DNA of 64,000 bases, from assembly GCF_000178855.1 (NCBI RefSeq), contig NZ_ADVG01000004.1, positions 186,001 through 250,000 on the forward strand, given 5' to 3'. The notes below the pieces were generated by a model. It worked only from the letters and a program-made list of their open reading frames with translations, was not told where the DNA came from and searched no databases. Positions within the stretch are counted from its first letter, which is position 1. Every line of letters starts with the position of its first letter. Below, piece after piece: positions 53,661-62,015 of the stretch. Position numbers and translations under genes: made by a program. This stretch comes from Ktedonobacter racemifer DSM 44963. Its GTDB lineage: Bacteria > Chloroflexota > Ktedonobacteria > Ktedonobacterales > Ktedonobacteraceae.

Positions 53661-54507
53661 CCCTTGAGCCTTTCGGTCAAAAGTAAGGCGTTGCGTTACT
53701 CACTTCGCCTGAGTGAGGTTGCGATTGCTCGCAACAGACGATCAGAAGCCTCTTTGGGCGCACTACGACGTGCCATAGAACTACGCATGAGCTCTGTATG
53801 GAATGGCTCTAGAGGCTCTTATGTGCATCTTGAGAACCTTCACATCGCCACTGAGTTTTGCATCGCAATCAGAAACATTTACAGCAGAAAATGGCATTTG
53901 AGAGCCAAGAATACCTGCTGGACATGCAGAAAGGAAGAGCAGGAGCAAGATCATCCTCAGCTCTATGGCACGTCGTATCTTTTGATCAGAAATACACTGA
54001 TAGGCCAGCCCGGCCCCAGCACAACCGACTCACTCCTTTTCCTTCGTCTTTTTTCGCGCGCGAGGGATCGGAGCTGGTTCTGCTTGCCCTCCTCATTCGA
54101 GCAACAGCGATGTTTACAAATAACAGTGGCTGATGCTTCTTTACATGCATCAGCCGCTGCTCCTCCGAAACTGTCAATGCTTCGGCTTCTTCGAGGGGCT
54201 GTCGTTTTTCGTCCGGCGCTGCCTTTTCCCTCGGCTTTTCTCTCTTTTACCTCTTCCTTTTCCCAAAAATCTGGGATGACTGATGTTTCTTATTGCATGT
54301 CGCCGCAGGCGACATGCGTGGGAGGCGGAAAAATCTATACCTGAAAGGGCCTCTTGCCCTCATCCGCTATGCTCGTAGCAGTCGTTGCATTTGTGAAATT
54401 CTCAACAATAGCGGCGCTGGGTACCGCCAGCACCTGGCGAGCTGATCGCCTTAACGCACTGAGCGAGATGGAGCCGGATCGACCAGCCAGACATCGAAAT
54501 TGAGGAG
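53661..54507. other. Unassigned stretch
   Basis: About 850 bp with no recognisable gene. The long plus-strand frame 53619-54344 overlaps intron-type sequence and lacks protein character. The right copy of the 29-bp repeat (53979-54007) and a short hairpin (GCATGTCGCC-gca-GGCGACATGC, near 54294-54316) are the only structures seen. Confidence 0.35.
53979..54007. repeat. 29-bp inverted repeat, right member
   Basis: Perfect complement of 53085-53113. See the left member. Confidence 0.7.
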
Positions 54508-54513
54508 ATGCAT

Positions 54514-55269
54514 ATGATGAGTGAGCGTAACGATCACCAACTTGAGCAGATGTGTGCAGTCACTATCTCGCGCGAATACGGCAGCGGCGGGGGTGAGATC
54601 GCGAAGCGTTTGGCGACGCGGCTGGGATGGCAATTGATCGATCACGATATTGTCTGGCGAGTCGCACGAGAAATGAACGTGAGCGAAGGAGAATCTAGGG
54701 CACTCGATGAGCAGACGGAGAGCTTGCTCGTACGTATCTTGAATGCGATGCAGGGGGTCGATGCGCCGTTCATGGCGGCCACGTCCTCTTTGGATAGCAT
54801 AGCCGTAAGCCCCCGAGCATATCGCGAGGCGCTGACGAAAGTCGTTGACGCTGCCGCGGCGAGAGGCCACGTCGTCATTGTGGGGCGAGCGTCTCAGGTA
54901 CTCCTGGCAGCACGGCGTGATGTGCTCCATGCACGCGTGGTTGCCTCGCTGGAGACGCGTGTCACGTATGTCATGAACCGCGAAGGTCTGGGCAGAGAGC
55001 AGGCTATTGAACGCATCCAGCGCAAAGAGCATGACCGCATGCATTATTTGCAATCCGAGTTTAAGCAGCATCCTGATAACGCGCACCTGTACGATCTCGT
55101 CGTGAATACCGACGTGCTCGCCTTGAACAGCATCGTCAGTCTGCTGTGCGACGCTCTGCGATACAAAGCCGCGCAACTCTCGACACCGGCAGACGCTTTG
55201 GGGCCGGGGGCGGGCCTGCCACAGTATCCGGGCCAACCGGGAGACTTCCCTCTACCTGAGCCACACTAG
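54514..55269 (+). CDS. Cytidylate kinase-like protein (251 aa)
   Basis: P-loop nucleoside monophosphate kinase relative. VTISREYGSGGGEIAKRLAT is the Cmk2/cytidylate-kinase-like P-loop (GSGGGEIA instead of GxxGxGKS), LGWQLIDHDIVWRVA follows as in the family, GHVVIVGRASQVLL and ARVVASLETRVTYVMNREGL (LID region) continue, and LYDLVVNTDVLALNSIVSL ends the fold. Likely acts in the cytoplasm. The true substrate is unproven for this group. GAGGAG 6 nt before ATG 54514 fixes the start within M-H-M-M. It overlaps no gene and precedes the MFS gene by 12 nt, so they form an operon. Confidence 0.88.
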   Translation: MMSERNDHQLEQMCAVTISREYGSGGGEIAKRLATRLGWQLIDHDIVWRVAREMNVSEGESRALDEQTESLLVRILNAMQGVDAPFMAATSSLDSIAVSPRAYREALTKVVDAAAARGHVVIVGRASQVLLAARRDVLHARVVASLETRVTYVMNREGLGREQAIERIQRKEHDRMHYLQSEFKQHPDNAHLYDLVVNTDVLALNSIVSLLCDALRYKAAQLSTPADALGPGAGLPQYPGQPGDFPLPEPH

Positions 55270-55281
55270 TTGAGGATGAAA

Positions 55282-57030
55282 ATGAAAGACCATACGACGG
55301 TACGAATGCTGGAACCCGGCGGAGGTAGGACATCGCGTGCTGCGAGAAAGAGAGGAGGAGAAGGGGGACCGCGCTACAAATGGGTCGTCTTATCGAATAC
55401 CACGCTGGGTATGTTGATGGCTACCATCAATTCCAGTATCCTGCTCATCTCGCTTCCGGCCATCTTTAGTGGCATCGGCATCAATCCGCTAGCCCCCGGC
55501 GAGACGAACTACTTTCTCTGGTTACTGCAGGGATATCTGGTTGTGACCGCCACCTTGCTCGTCACATTCGGACGCATTTCGGATATCTTCGGGCGCGTCA
55601 AGCTCTATAACCTTGGCTTTGCTATCTTCACTCTTGGCAGCCTGCTGCTCTTCCTGGCACCGGGCTCGGGCAATACCGCCGCCCTGGAGCTCATCATCTT
55701 CCGCCTGATTCAAGGCGTTGGCGGCGGCTTCCTTTTCGCCAACAGCACAGCCCTGCTGACCGACGCCTTCCCGGTGCACCAGCGCGGCTTCGCCATGGGC
55801 ATCAACCAGATTGCCGCCATACTCGGCTCCATCATCGGACTGATCCTAGGCGGTGTGCTCTCCGCCATCAACTGGCGCTTTGTCTTCCTGGTCAGCGTGC
55901 CGTTTGGCGCTTCCGGCACCATCTGGGCTTTTCTCATGCTGCGCGAGACCGTCACCAACCGCGGCCATCACAAGATTGACTGGCTGGGCAACCTTACCTT
56001 CGCGGCGGGCCTCACCATCCTGCTGGTGGGCATCACCTACGGCACCGAACCGTACGGCAGTTCGTCAACGGGATGGAGCAACCCTTTCGTCATCGGCAGT
56101 CTCGTCGGTGGTGTCGTCTTGCTGGTGCTCTTCGTCTGGATAGAATTGCGCGTCAGCGAGCCGATGTTCCGGTTGGACCTCTTCAAGATACGCATGTTTG
56201 CCGCGGGCAACGTCAGTGGCTTTCTCGCGAGCGTCGGGCGCGGCGGCCTGCAATTCATGCTCGTCATCTGGCTCCAGGGTATCTGGTTGCCATTGCACGG
56301 CTACGCCTTTGAAGTCACGCCTTTGTGGTCAGGCATCTATATATTGCCCTTGATGGGCGGCTTCATCGTTATAGCTCCACTCAGCGGCTGGCTATCCGAT
56401 CGCTTCGGAGCCAGGATGTTTTCGACTACGGGGATGCTCATTCAGGCCGTGGGTTTCCTCGGCCTGACGTTCCTGCCGGCGAACTTCGATTACGCCTGGT
56501 TTGCACTGGTGCTCGTCATGCTAGGCGTTGGGCAGGGTATGTTTGCCGCACCCAACACCATCGCGATCATGAATAGCGTGCCGACGCCACACCGCGGTGT
56601 GGCGTCGGGCATTCGCGCCACCTTCCAGAACGCCGCCATCGTCATGAGCATCGGCGTCTTCTTCAGCATCATCACCGCTGGTCTGGCTTCTACACTGTCT
56701 GCCGCCCTCTTGCGTGGCCTGGTCCAGGAGAACGTGCCACTCTCCATCGCAACCACCATTTCGCATCTCCCTCCCACGTCTGCTCTGTTTGCCGCCTTCC
56801 TGGGCTATAACCCGATGGCCACGTTGCTACCAGCTTCGGTGTTGCATCACCTGCCGCCGCCCAACCAGGCCGCTCTGCTCAGCAAGAGCTTCTTCCCGAA
56901 CCTGATCTCGTCACCGTTCATGGTCGGCCTGCATGCCGTCTTCTACCTTTCGACTATGTTCTGTCTGATTGCTGCCTTCGCCTCGCTCTTGCGCGGCCAG
57001 CGCTACATTCACGAGAGCACCTCTGCTTAA
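55282..57030 (+). CDS. MFS drug exporter, DHA2 (14-TM) type (582 aa)
   Basis: Proton-coupled efflux transporter. Motif A-like GRISDIFGRVKLYNLGFAIF, early MATINSSILLISLPAIF (motif D1 region), motif C-like GFAMGINQIAAILGSIIGLI LGGVL, and a total of about 14 TM helices. GAGGATGAAA before ATG 55282 is preferred. The frame is open to a TTG at 55270. The basic cytoplasmic N-terminus is about 45 residues. Coupled to the kinase-like gene upstream. Substrates cannot be inferred. Confidence 0.92.
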   Translation: MKDHTTVRMLEPGGGRTSRAARKRGGEGGPRYKWVVLSNTTLGMLMATINSSILLISLPAIFSGIGINPLAPGETNYFLWLLQGYLVVTATLLVTFGRISDIFGRVKLYNLGFAIFTLGSLLLFLAPGSGNTAALELIIFRLIQGVGGGFLFANSTALLTDAFPVHQRGFAMGINQIAAILGSIIGLILGGVLSAINWRFVFLVSVPFGASGTIWAFLMLRETVTNRGHHKIDWLGNLTFAAGLTILLVGITYGTEPYGSSSTGWSNPFVIGSLVGGVVLLVLFVWIELRVSEPMFRLDLFKIRMFAAGNVSGFLASVGRGGLQFMLVIWLQGIWLPLHGYAFEVTPLWSGIYILPLMGGFIVIAPLSGWLSDRFGARMFSTTGMLIQAVGFLGLTFLPANFDYAWFALVLVMLGVGQGMFAAPNTIAIMNSVPTPHRGVASGIRATFQNAAIVMSIGVFFSIITAGLASTLSAALLRGLVQENVPLSIATTISHLPPTSALFAAFLGYNPMATLLPASVLHHLPPPNQAALLSKSFFPNLISSPFMVGLHAVFYLSTMFCLIAAFASLLRGQRYIHESTSA

Positions 57031-57169
57031 TTGTGGGTTGACTGAATGAATCGTGAGTTCCTCCCACTTAATGCGTCTCATCGAACAAAGCGAACTCTTG
57101 CTCCTCAAAGAGCACGTGCTTTTGGAGTTTCGCCTGTTCCAGGTGCTTCTCTTGGGGATCACCAGGTTG

Positions 57170-57329
57170 GATAGTGTTGCAAAAAATTTTGAGCGGAGAA
57201 AATGGAGCAGGCAATTACAGCACAAGAATCATTACTGCAGAGAAAATTCGCATATTCTGCGCCTTTTACTGGTAAGATGTGCCCATATGTACTTCAATTT
57301 GCTGGGCTTTAATTTTTTGCAACACTACC
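57170..57329. repeat. MITE with IS26-like ends, copy 2 (about 160 bp)
   Basis: TAGTGTTGCAAAAAATTTTG at 57172 and AATTTTTTGCAACACTACC ending 57329. Interior similar to copy 1 at 21503-21663 (shared GAATCAT, CAATTTGCTG(A/G)GCTTT). No ORF. Confidence 0.85.
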
Positions 57330-57379
57330 TCTCAGGAGACAAAGAGGAAAAGCTCAAAAGAAGCCGATCCATCTCACAT

Positions 57380-57957
57380 TGTATGAATTTACGTCATCGA
57401 GACTGGCAAGGGGCACCCCCATCGAGACCGGCTGAGCTGCGATTCCTTGTTCAGTTCCTCCCCTCTTCTCCTGGGCGCGCTTGTGCGCTAGAGTGAGAGG
57501 ACAGAGAGACTGTTTGTGAGCCAGGAAGGCTCATTTCTACGAAGGAGTCCGTCAATGGAAGCTCAATGGATTGCCGATCGGGCTGCCCTGCGCACCTGGC
57601 CGCTCGTCACCCGACCTGGGGTCCCACGCAATTCGCCCGTCTGCTTGGCTACTCACGCAGCTAGGTCAAGAAGTGGCTCAAACGCTTGCGAAAAGCCCCA
57701 CCCATGGTTTGGAGGTCCTGTGTTCCCACTCGCGAGCGCGACATACACCTCCTCCTGCCTACGATCCCAGCGTCGTGCAGCGCATCATAGACATTCGTGT
57801 GCAGCCCCCCGAGGGCTTGCAGCGTACCCCTGGGCCACTGTACTACTTACACCGTGATCCTGATCTGCGACGAGAAGGTGCCCGCCTGCCCCGTTCCCCA
57901 CGAACCATTTGGCGGCTCTTGCATCAAACGGGGCTGCTTGTGGAGCAGGTGGTAAAT
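57380..57957 (+). pseudogene. Decayed rve-type IS, left part
   Basis: Left end TGTATGAATTTACGTCATCG at 57380. In two frames the region resembles the N-terminus of the transposase at 58148: (WIADRAALR versus WMRDRARLR; HSRARHTPPPAYDPSVVQRI versus RSRAHHAPYPSWDPRVEERI; LYYLHRDPDLRREGARLPRS). The match ends at about HQTGLLVEQ where sequence with GCGAAGAGTGATCA direct repeats leads into the next element. Confidence 0.75.
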
Positions 57958-58002
57958 AAGGTGACGAGTGATCAGGTTTTAGGGCGAAGAGTGATCAATC
58001 GG

Positions 58003-59751
58003 TGTATGACTTTGCGTCATCGTCACTTCAGCGCGGTAGCGACTTCGTGTCCATCTCATCCAGGAGGGGGAAGAGAGAGAACGTGGAGGAAAGGGGTAGA
58101 ATCAGCACAGAAACTGGTTTCGAGACCCCTCATCTTGGAGGAAGAAAATGATGGAAGAAGAATGGATGCGTGATCGCGCTCGCTTGCGCGATGTGCTGAT
58201 GCGCTTCCCCGATTGGAGGGTGCAGGACTACGCCCAGGCCGTCGGACGGTCGATCAGTTGGGTCAAGAAATGGCGCAAACGCTTGCGGGAGGCTGATCCC
58301 CATGATGTCCACGTCCTCTTGTCCCGCTCACGTGCCCATCACGCTCCGTATCCGTCCTGGGACCCACGTGTGGAGGAGCGCATCGTCGAGATGCGCCAGA
58401 CTCCTCCAGAGCATCTTCATCGCGTACCAGGACCACGCGCTTTGTTATACTATCTGCAGCGTGATCCAGAGTTGCAAGCCTTGCACGTGCTTTTGCCGCG
58501 CTCAACGCGCACTGTGTGGAAGATGTTGCACAAACACGGTTGCATCCTGGAGCACTCCACACCCAAGAAGCAGCCTCTGGAGTCAAGAGCGCCGCTCGAA
58601 GAGATCCAGATGGACTTTAAAGATGTCAGCACCGTTCTCGTCAATGAACATCAGGAGGGCAAGCGGCAACATGTGGTCGAGGTGTGCAATGCGGGTCGAT
58701 GCTGGCACTTCGGTGCTGCTTTGCGCTCAAGCCCGGGAAGATTTCCATGCGCAAACCGCGATGCAAACTGTCATCGGCTTCTTGCGTGAGCATGGTCGAC
58801 CGCCGATGATGTCCTTTGACCGTGATCCCAGATGGGTGGGAAGCAGCAGCGGACGGGATTTTCCCTCTGCCCTGCGTCGCTTGCTGCTCTGTCTGAGTAT
58901 CCAGCCCAAGGTGTGCCCGCCTCACCGACCAGACAAAAATGCGTTTGTCGAGCGGTATCACAAGAGCTACGAGCAAGAGTGTCTGCACGTCCAACGCCCC
59001 GGCACCTTGCAAGAGGTTCGAGAGGTCACTGAAGCCTTTCTCCAGCATTACAATTGGGAAAGGCCACACCAGGGGTGCGCTTGTCGCAACGTTCCGCCAC
59101 GGGTGGCCTTCCCAACGTTGCCGACGTTGCCCGCGCTTCCGCAGATGGTGGACCCCGATGCCTGGCTTCAAGCCATCGAGGGACAGATCTTCGTTCGTAA
59201 AGTGGGAGCAGATGGGTGTGTGAACGTGGATCTGGCCCCCTACTACATCAGTCAGCAGGTCGCAGGGCAATACATGGCCTTACAGGTGGTGGCGAGCGAG
59301 CGAACATTTCTGGTCTGGCATGGCCCCAACATGCTCAAAACAGTGCCCATCAAACATCTCTACGGGCAACAGATACCCTTGGAAGACTATTTCGCCCTCA
59401 TGATCCAGGAAGCCCTGGCTGAGGAGCGTCGCCTCTCGGCCAGCCAGCGCCATTTTCGGCAACTGGCGCTCTGGTGAAGCGAAGCTTGGGCGACGAACAC
59501 CACAGACTCCTTCCCCCAATCTGTTCAGCTCTGCGGCTGAACGGCTGGGATGGTCTGTCCAACTGCATCTCTTCCGCACCACTCCCACCCACTCCCACCC
59601 ACTTCTACTCCCTCTCAACCTCAACCATCCACACTCTTTTTTCCGCTTTTCATGAGCAGGGACATATCATGTTCAGGTTTGTTGCTTCTCTTCCCTGATG
59701 TGGTTTCGATGAGGCTACTTGGTTGAGGAAACGATGACGCAAAGTCATACA
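58003..59751 (+). mobile_element. rve-type (IS481-like) insertion sequence (1749 bp)
   Basis: Ends TGTATGACTTTGCGTCATCG at 58003 and CGATGACGCAAAGTCATACA ending 59751 are perfect inverses over 20 bp. One transposase gene inside has a one-base frameshift. Immediately right of the element, 59750-59854 repeats its own left interior (58024-58130), so a second tandem copy was once present. Confidence 0.82.
58148..59477 (+). pseudogene. rve-type transposase with one frameshift
   Basis: N-terminal helix-turn-helix region (RVQDYAQAVGRSISWVKKWR KRLREADP), then rve core: IQMDFKDVSTV (Asp), MMSFDRDPRWVG (Asp), NAFVERYHKSYEQECL (Glu), and C-terminal RVAFPTLPTLPALPQMVDPD to RHFRQLALW. The frame from 58148 changes at about 58690: VEVCNA-GRCW versus VDAGTSVLL one base later. 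One G too many in GCGGGTCG explains it. Otherwise complete, about 440 aa if repaired. Confidence 0.85.
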
Positions 59752-59854
59752 CTTCAGCGCGGTAGCGACTTCGTGTCCATCTCATCCAGGAGAGGGAAGA
59801 GAGAACGTGGAGGAAAGGGGTAGAATCAGCACAGAAACTAGTTTCGAGACTCCT
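59750..59854 (+). repeat. Direct repeat of the IS left interior (105 bp)
   Basis: CACTTCAGCGCGGTAGCGAC and the following 85 bp match 58024-58130 with few differences. It is a remnant of a tandem copy, cut by the IS6 relic beginning at 59855. Confidence 0.8.
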
Positions 59855-59966
59855 GGTTCTGTCAGAACTCGGAAGATAATTTGGCATGGAGACCACTTAC
59901 GGGGTATGCTTGTGAAAAGCCAATATATGATGAGGAGTGATCTATGAATTGCCCACACTGTGAGCT
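59855..59966 (+). pseudogene. 5' stub of a zinc-ribbon IS6 element
   Basis: Begins GGTTCTGTCAGAACTCGG and, after GATGAGGAGTGATCT, encodes MNCPHCELA before the IS3 element cuts it at 59967. The start matches the relic at 12901 (MNCPHCASA). Confidence 0.75.
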
Positions 59967-60094
59967 TGCCCCGTTTTCGTAGAGTCTCTAGAGGTTTGAG
60001 GTGAGGAGAGTGAAAAATGTTTTGACGCAACGTGACGTTAACGTTTTTATTATAGTATAAAAATTGTACTACGTCAAACGTTACGTTATGTTTT

Positions 60095-60953
60095 TTAATT
60101 CCCCGTCCGCTCATAATTCAGTGGACTTACGTATCCGAGTGTAGAATGCCGACGAACACGATTATAATAGACTTCCATGTAGGTAAAGAGTGCTAATCGC
60201 GCTTCATCATGTGATGAATAAATGCGTTCCCCTACACATTCATCTTTTAAGGTTCCAAAGAAACTCTCCATCGCGGCATTGTCCCAACAATTTCCTTTAC
60301 GTGACATACTTGACTGTATTCCAGCTTGTTCTAAACACGCCTGATACGCTCTTGAAGTGTACTGACTTCCTCTATCACTGTGATGCAGCAACCCCGCTTT
60401 AGGGCGACGGCGGGCAAGGGCAAGGTTAGCGTGCCTGTTCTATTAATCTCTCATCGCAATTGCTCGACATCGACCATCCCACAACCATTCGTGAATACAG
60501 ATCTAAAATGACCGCGAGATAGAGCCATCCTTGTCGAGTTGGGATATACGTGATATCCGTCACCCATTTTTTGTTTGGCGCTTCAGCACGAAATTCCCGA
60601 TTTAAAAGGTTGGGAGCGACTGGATGAGCCATATCTCTTTTTGTGGTCACTACTCGACGCCGTTTACGTCTGGCAGAAAGGTTCTTCTGCCGCATGAGCC
60701 TGGCGATCCGTTTGCGTGAGCAGGTGATCCCTTCGTCACGCAGCTCTCTCAAAATGCGTGGGCTTCCATATCGTCCTTGATGAGTTACAAACACCTGCCG
60801 TATCTTCTGCGTTAAATGAGCATCTTCTCGTTCGCGCAGGCAGGCTGAACGTTTGCGCCAGGCATACAAGCCGCTTTCCGAGATTCCGAGCACATCGCAC
60901 ATGATAACAATGGAGAATTCATGCTTGTGCTGTTCAATAAATTGATGTTTCAT
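60095..60953 (-). pseudogene. IS3 orfB (rve transposase) with frameshift
   Basis: From ATG 60953, MKHQFIEQHKHEFSIVIMCD, the DDE core begins KKWVTDITYIPTRQGWLYLA and VILDLYSRMVVGWSM (first Asp). The frame stops after LIEQAR at 60426. One base away the sequence continues NLALARRRPKAGLLHHSDRG SQYTS (second Asp), and CWDNAAMESFFGTLKDE (Glu) to ERTGN at 60095. Without the frameshift the ORF would be about 285 aa, normal for IS150-like orfB. Confidence 0.87.
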
Positions 60954-61246
60954 TTGGATTCCCGTGAGAAGATGCTCACTGCTTTTTTTAGTATGTCACG
61001 CTCCTGCTGGAGTCTTTCGACTTCGCGTTTCAAGCGACGATTTTCTTCCTCAAGCGTGGTTTGATGCCCTTTGCCTGGAAATGCTTCTTTCCCATGTTCT
61101 GCTAATTCCTTGCGCCACCCATGAATCGCGCTGTCGGAGATACCCAGCTCGCGCGCTATTTGTGCAATCGGCTTGCCTGATGTTTGCGCCAGCCGCACGG
61201 CTTCCTCTTTGAATTCTTTTGTGTAGACCTTTTGGCTCTTTCCCAT
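60950..61246 (-). CDS. IS3 orfA (helix-turn-helix protein, 98 aa)
   Basis: MGKSQKVYTKEFKEEAVRLA and IAQIARELGISDSAIHGWRK form the helix-turn-helix, followed by a leucine-zipper-like tail (LEEENRRLKREVERLQQERD ILKKA). AAGGGGC lies before ATG 61246, so the longer frame to 61303 is rejected. orfB starts at ATGA overlapping the orfA stop, the usual IS3 arrangement for frameshift or coupling. Confidence 0.92.
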   Translation of the reverse strand: MGKSQKVYTKEFKEEAVRLAQTSGKPIAQIARELGISDSAIHGWRKELAEHGKEAFPGKGHQTTLEEENRRLKREVERLQQERDILKKAVSIFSRESK

Positions 61247-61312
61247 TGATAAGCCCCTTTCTGATCTGCTTCGAGTATATCTCAGCTTTAGGGACTCTTT
61301 CAAATCGGGGCA

Positions 61313-61731
61313 ATCTCACCATACGATTGCTTGATCGTCGTGGTAGATCGGCAGGGGGACATCCACTGCCCGTTACTACTGCATTCCTGCATGCACAAGA
61401 GAATGTTGAGCGAGAGATGAACATGGCTGCTGATATATTGCGCGTGCTGGCTGTTATGCAGACAGTGGACATTCCTGAGTTTTTTTTCCTTGCAGGAGCA
61501 AGACATCTAGGGGCCGAGCTTGAGGCTCTCATAACTGAACCATATCTGCTTGATCTTGCTGTTGGAGTTCTCCGTCGCCTCTCACTAGTGCAGCGTCATA
61601 CGGAGAAACAAATGCTGGCGTTTCATCCTCTCTTGCAGCGTGTACTCTCTGAGCATATGAGTGACCGAGAGCGAGCAATGTGGAAAAGCCGAGTGACAGC
61701 CGCATCCGCTGCCATAAAATCGCCTCTATAG
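61313..61731 (+). pseudogene. NB-ARC regulator fragment, cut by IS3
   Basis: The frame after the IS end reads LDRRGRSAGGHPLPVTTAFL..., MNMAADILRVLAVMQTVDIP EFFFLAGARHLG, LEALITEPYLLDLAVGVLRR LSLVQRHTEKQMLAFHPLLQ. This is the winged-helix part behind an NB-ARC ATPase, as in AfsR/TPR regulators that are very numerous in Ktedonobacteria. The ATPase core upstream and the TPR repeats downstream are missing (stop at 61731). Confidence 0.7.
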
Positions 61732-61788
61732 GGCAAAAACAATGCATCTTTTGTTTGAAGTGATTTTATTAGGTAGGAGATTTCCCCT

Positions 61789-61929
61789 ATGTCAGCTTCA
61801 TTCAGTAGCCACAGTTACAATTTTCCTTACAAATGGACTGTCGCCATAGTTGTGATCTTCGGTTCTTTTATGAGTGTACTTAATCAAGCATACTCTCATA
61901 TATCTGCCATACAGTGTATGAGGTTCTAG
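61789..61929 (+). pseudogene. N-terminal stub of an MFS exporter
   Basis: AGGAGATTTCCCCT then ATG 61789: MSASFSSHSYNFPYKWTVAI VVIFGSFMSVLNQAYSH and a stop. KW.VA.VVIFG.FM.VLN is the first TM helix of DHA2-type transporters, where the next residues should be (T/I)(I)VN(V/I)ALP. It ends after 46 codons. A good ribosome site means a short peptide may still be made. Confidence 0.6.
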
Positions 61930-61947
61930 AGAGAGATGCAAATTGTA

Positions 61948-62007
61948 GGGAGACGCTGTGTAGGGCGACGTGTGCTGAAGTACACGTCGCCCTACACAGC
62001 GTCTCCC
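61948..62007 (-). terminator. Long perfect hairpin behind the WD40 gene (26-bp arms)
   Basis: GGGAGACGCTGTGTAGGGCG... at 61948-61973 pairs with 61982-62007, loop 8 nt. It starts 9 nt beyond the WD40 stop (minus strand). No T-run follows. The same design appears at 36201 and 50505. Confidence 0.65.
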
Positions 62008-62015
62008 CTCACGGA

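Larger units (their letters stand above)
59967..61312 (-). mobile_element. IS3-family (IS150-like) insertion sequence (1346 bp)
   Basis: Imperfect inverted ends TGCCCCGTTTTCGTAGAGTC at 59967 and the inverse of TGCCCCGATTTGAAAGAGTC at 61312. Contains orfA and orfB on the minus strand. No 3-4 bp target duplication. It splits an IS6 relic on one side and an NB-ARC gene on the other, which suggests a deletion next to the IS. Confidence 0.88.

Noticed and set aside
53619..54344. A 241-codon plus-strand frame that could be annotated as a hypothetical protein
   Set aside because: It overlaps the start of the group II intron-like region and the 29-bp repeat, has no ribosome site and no protein-like composition.
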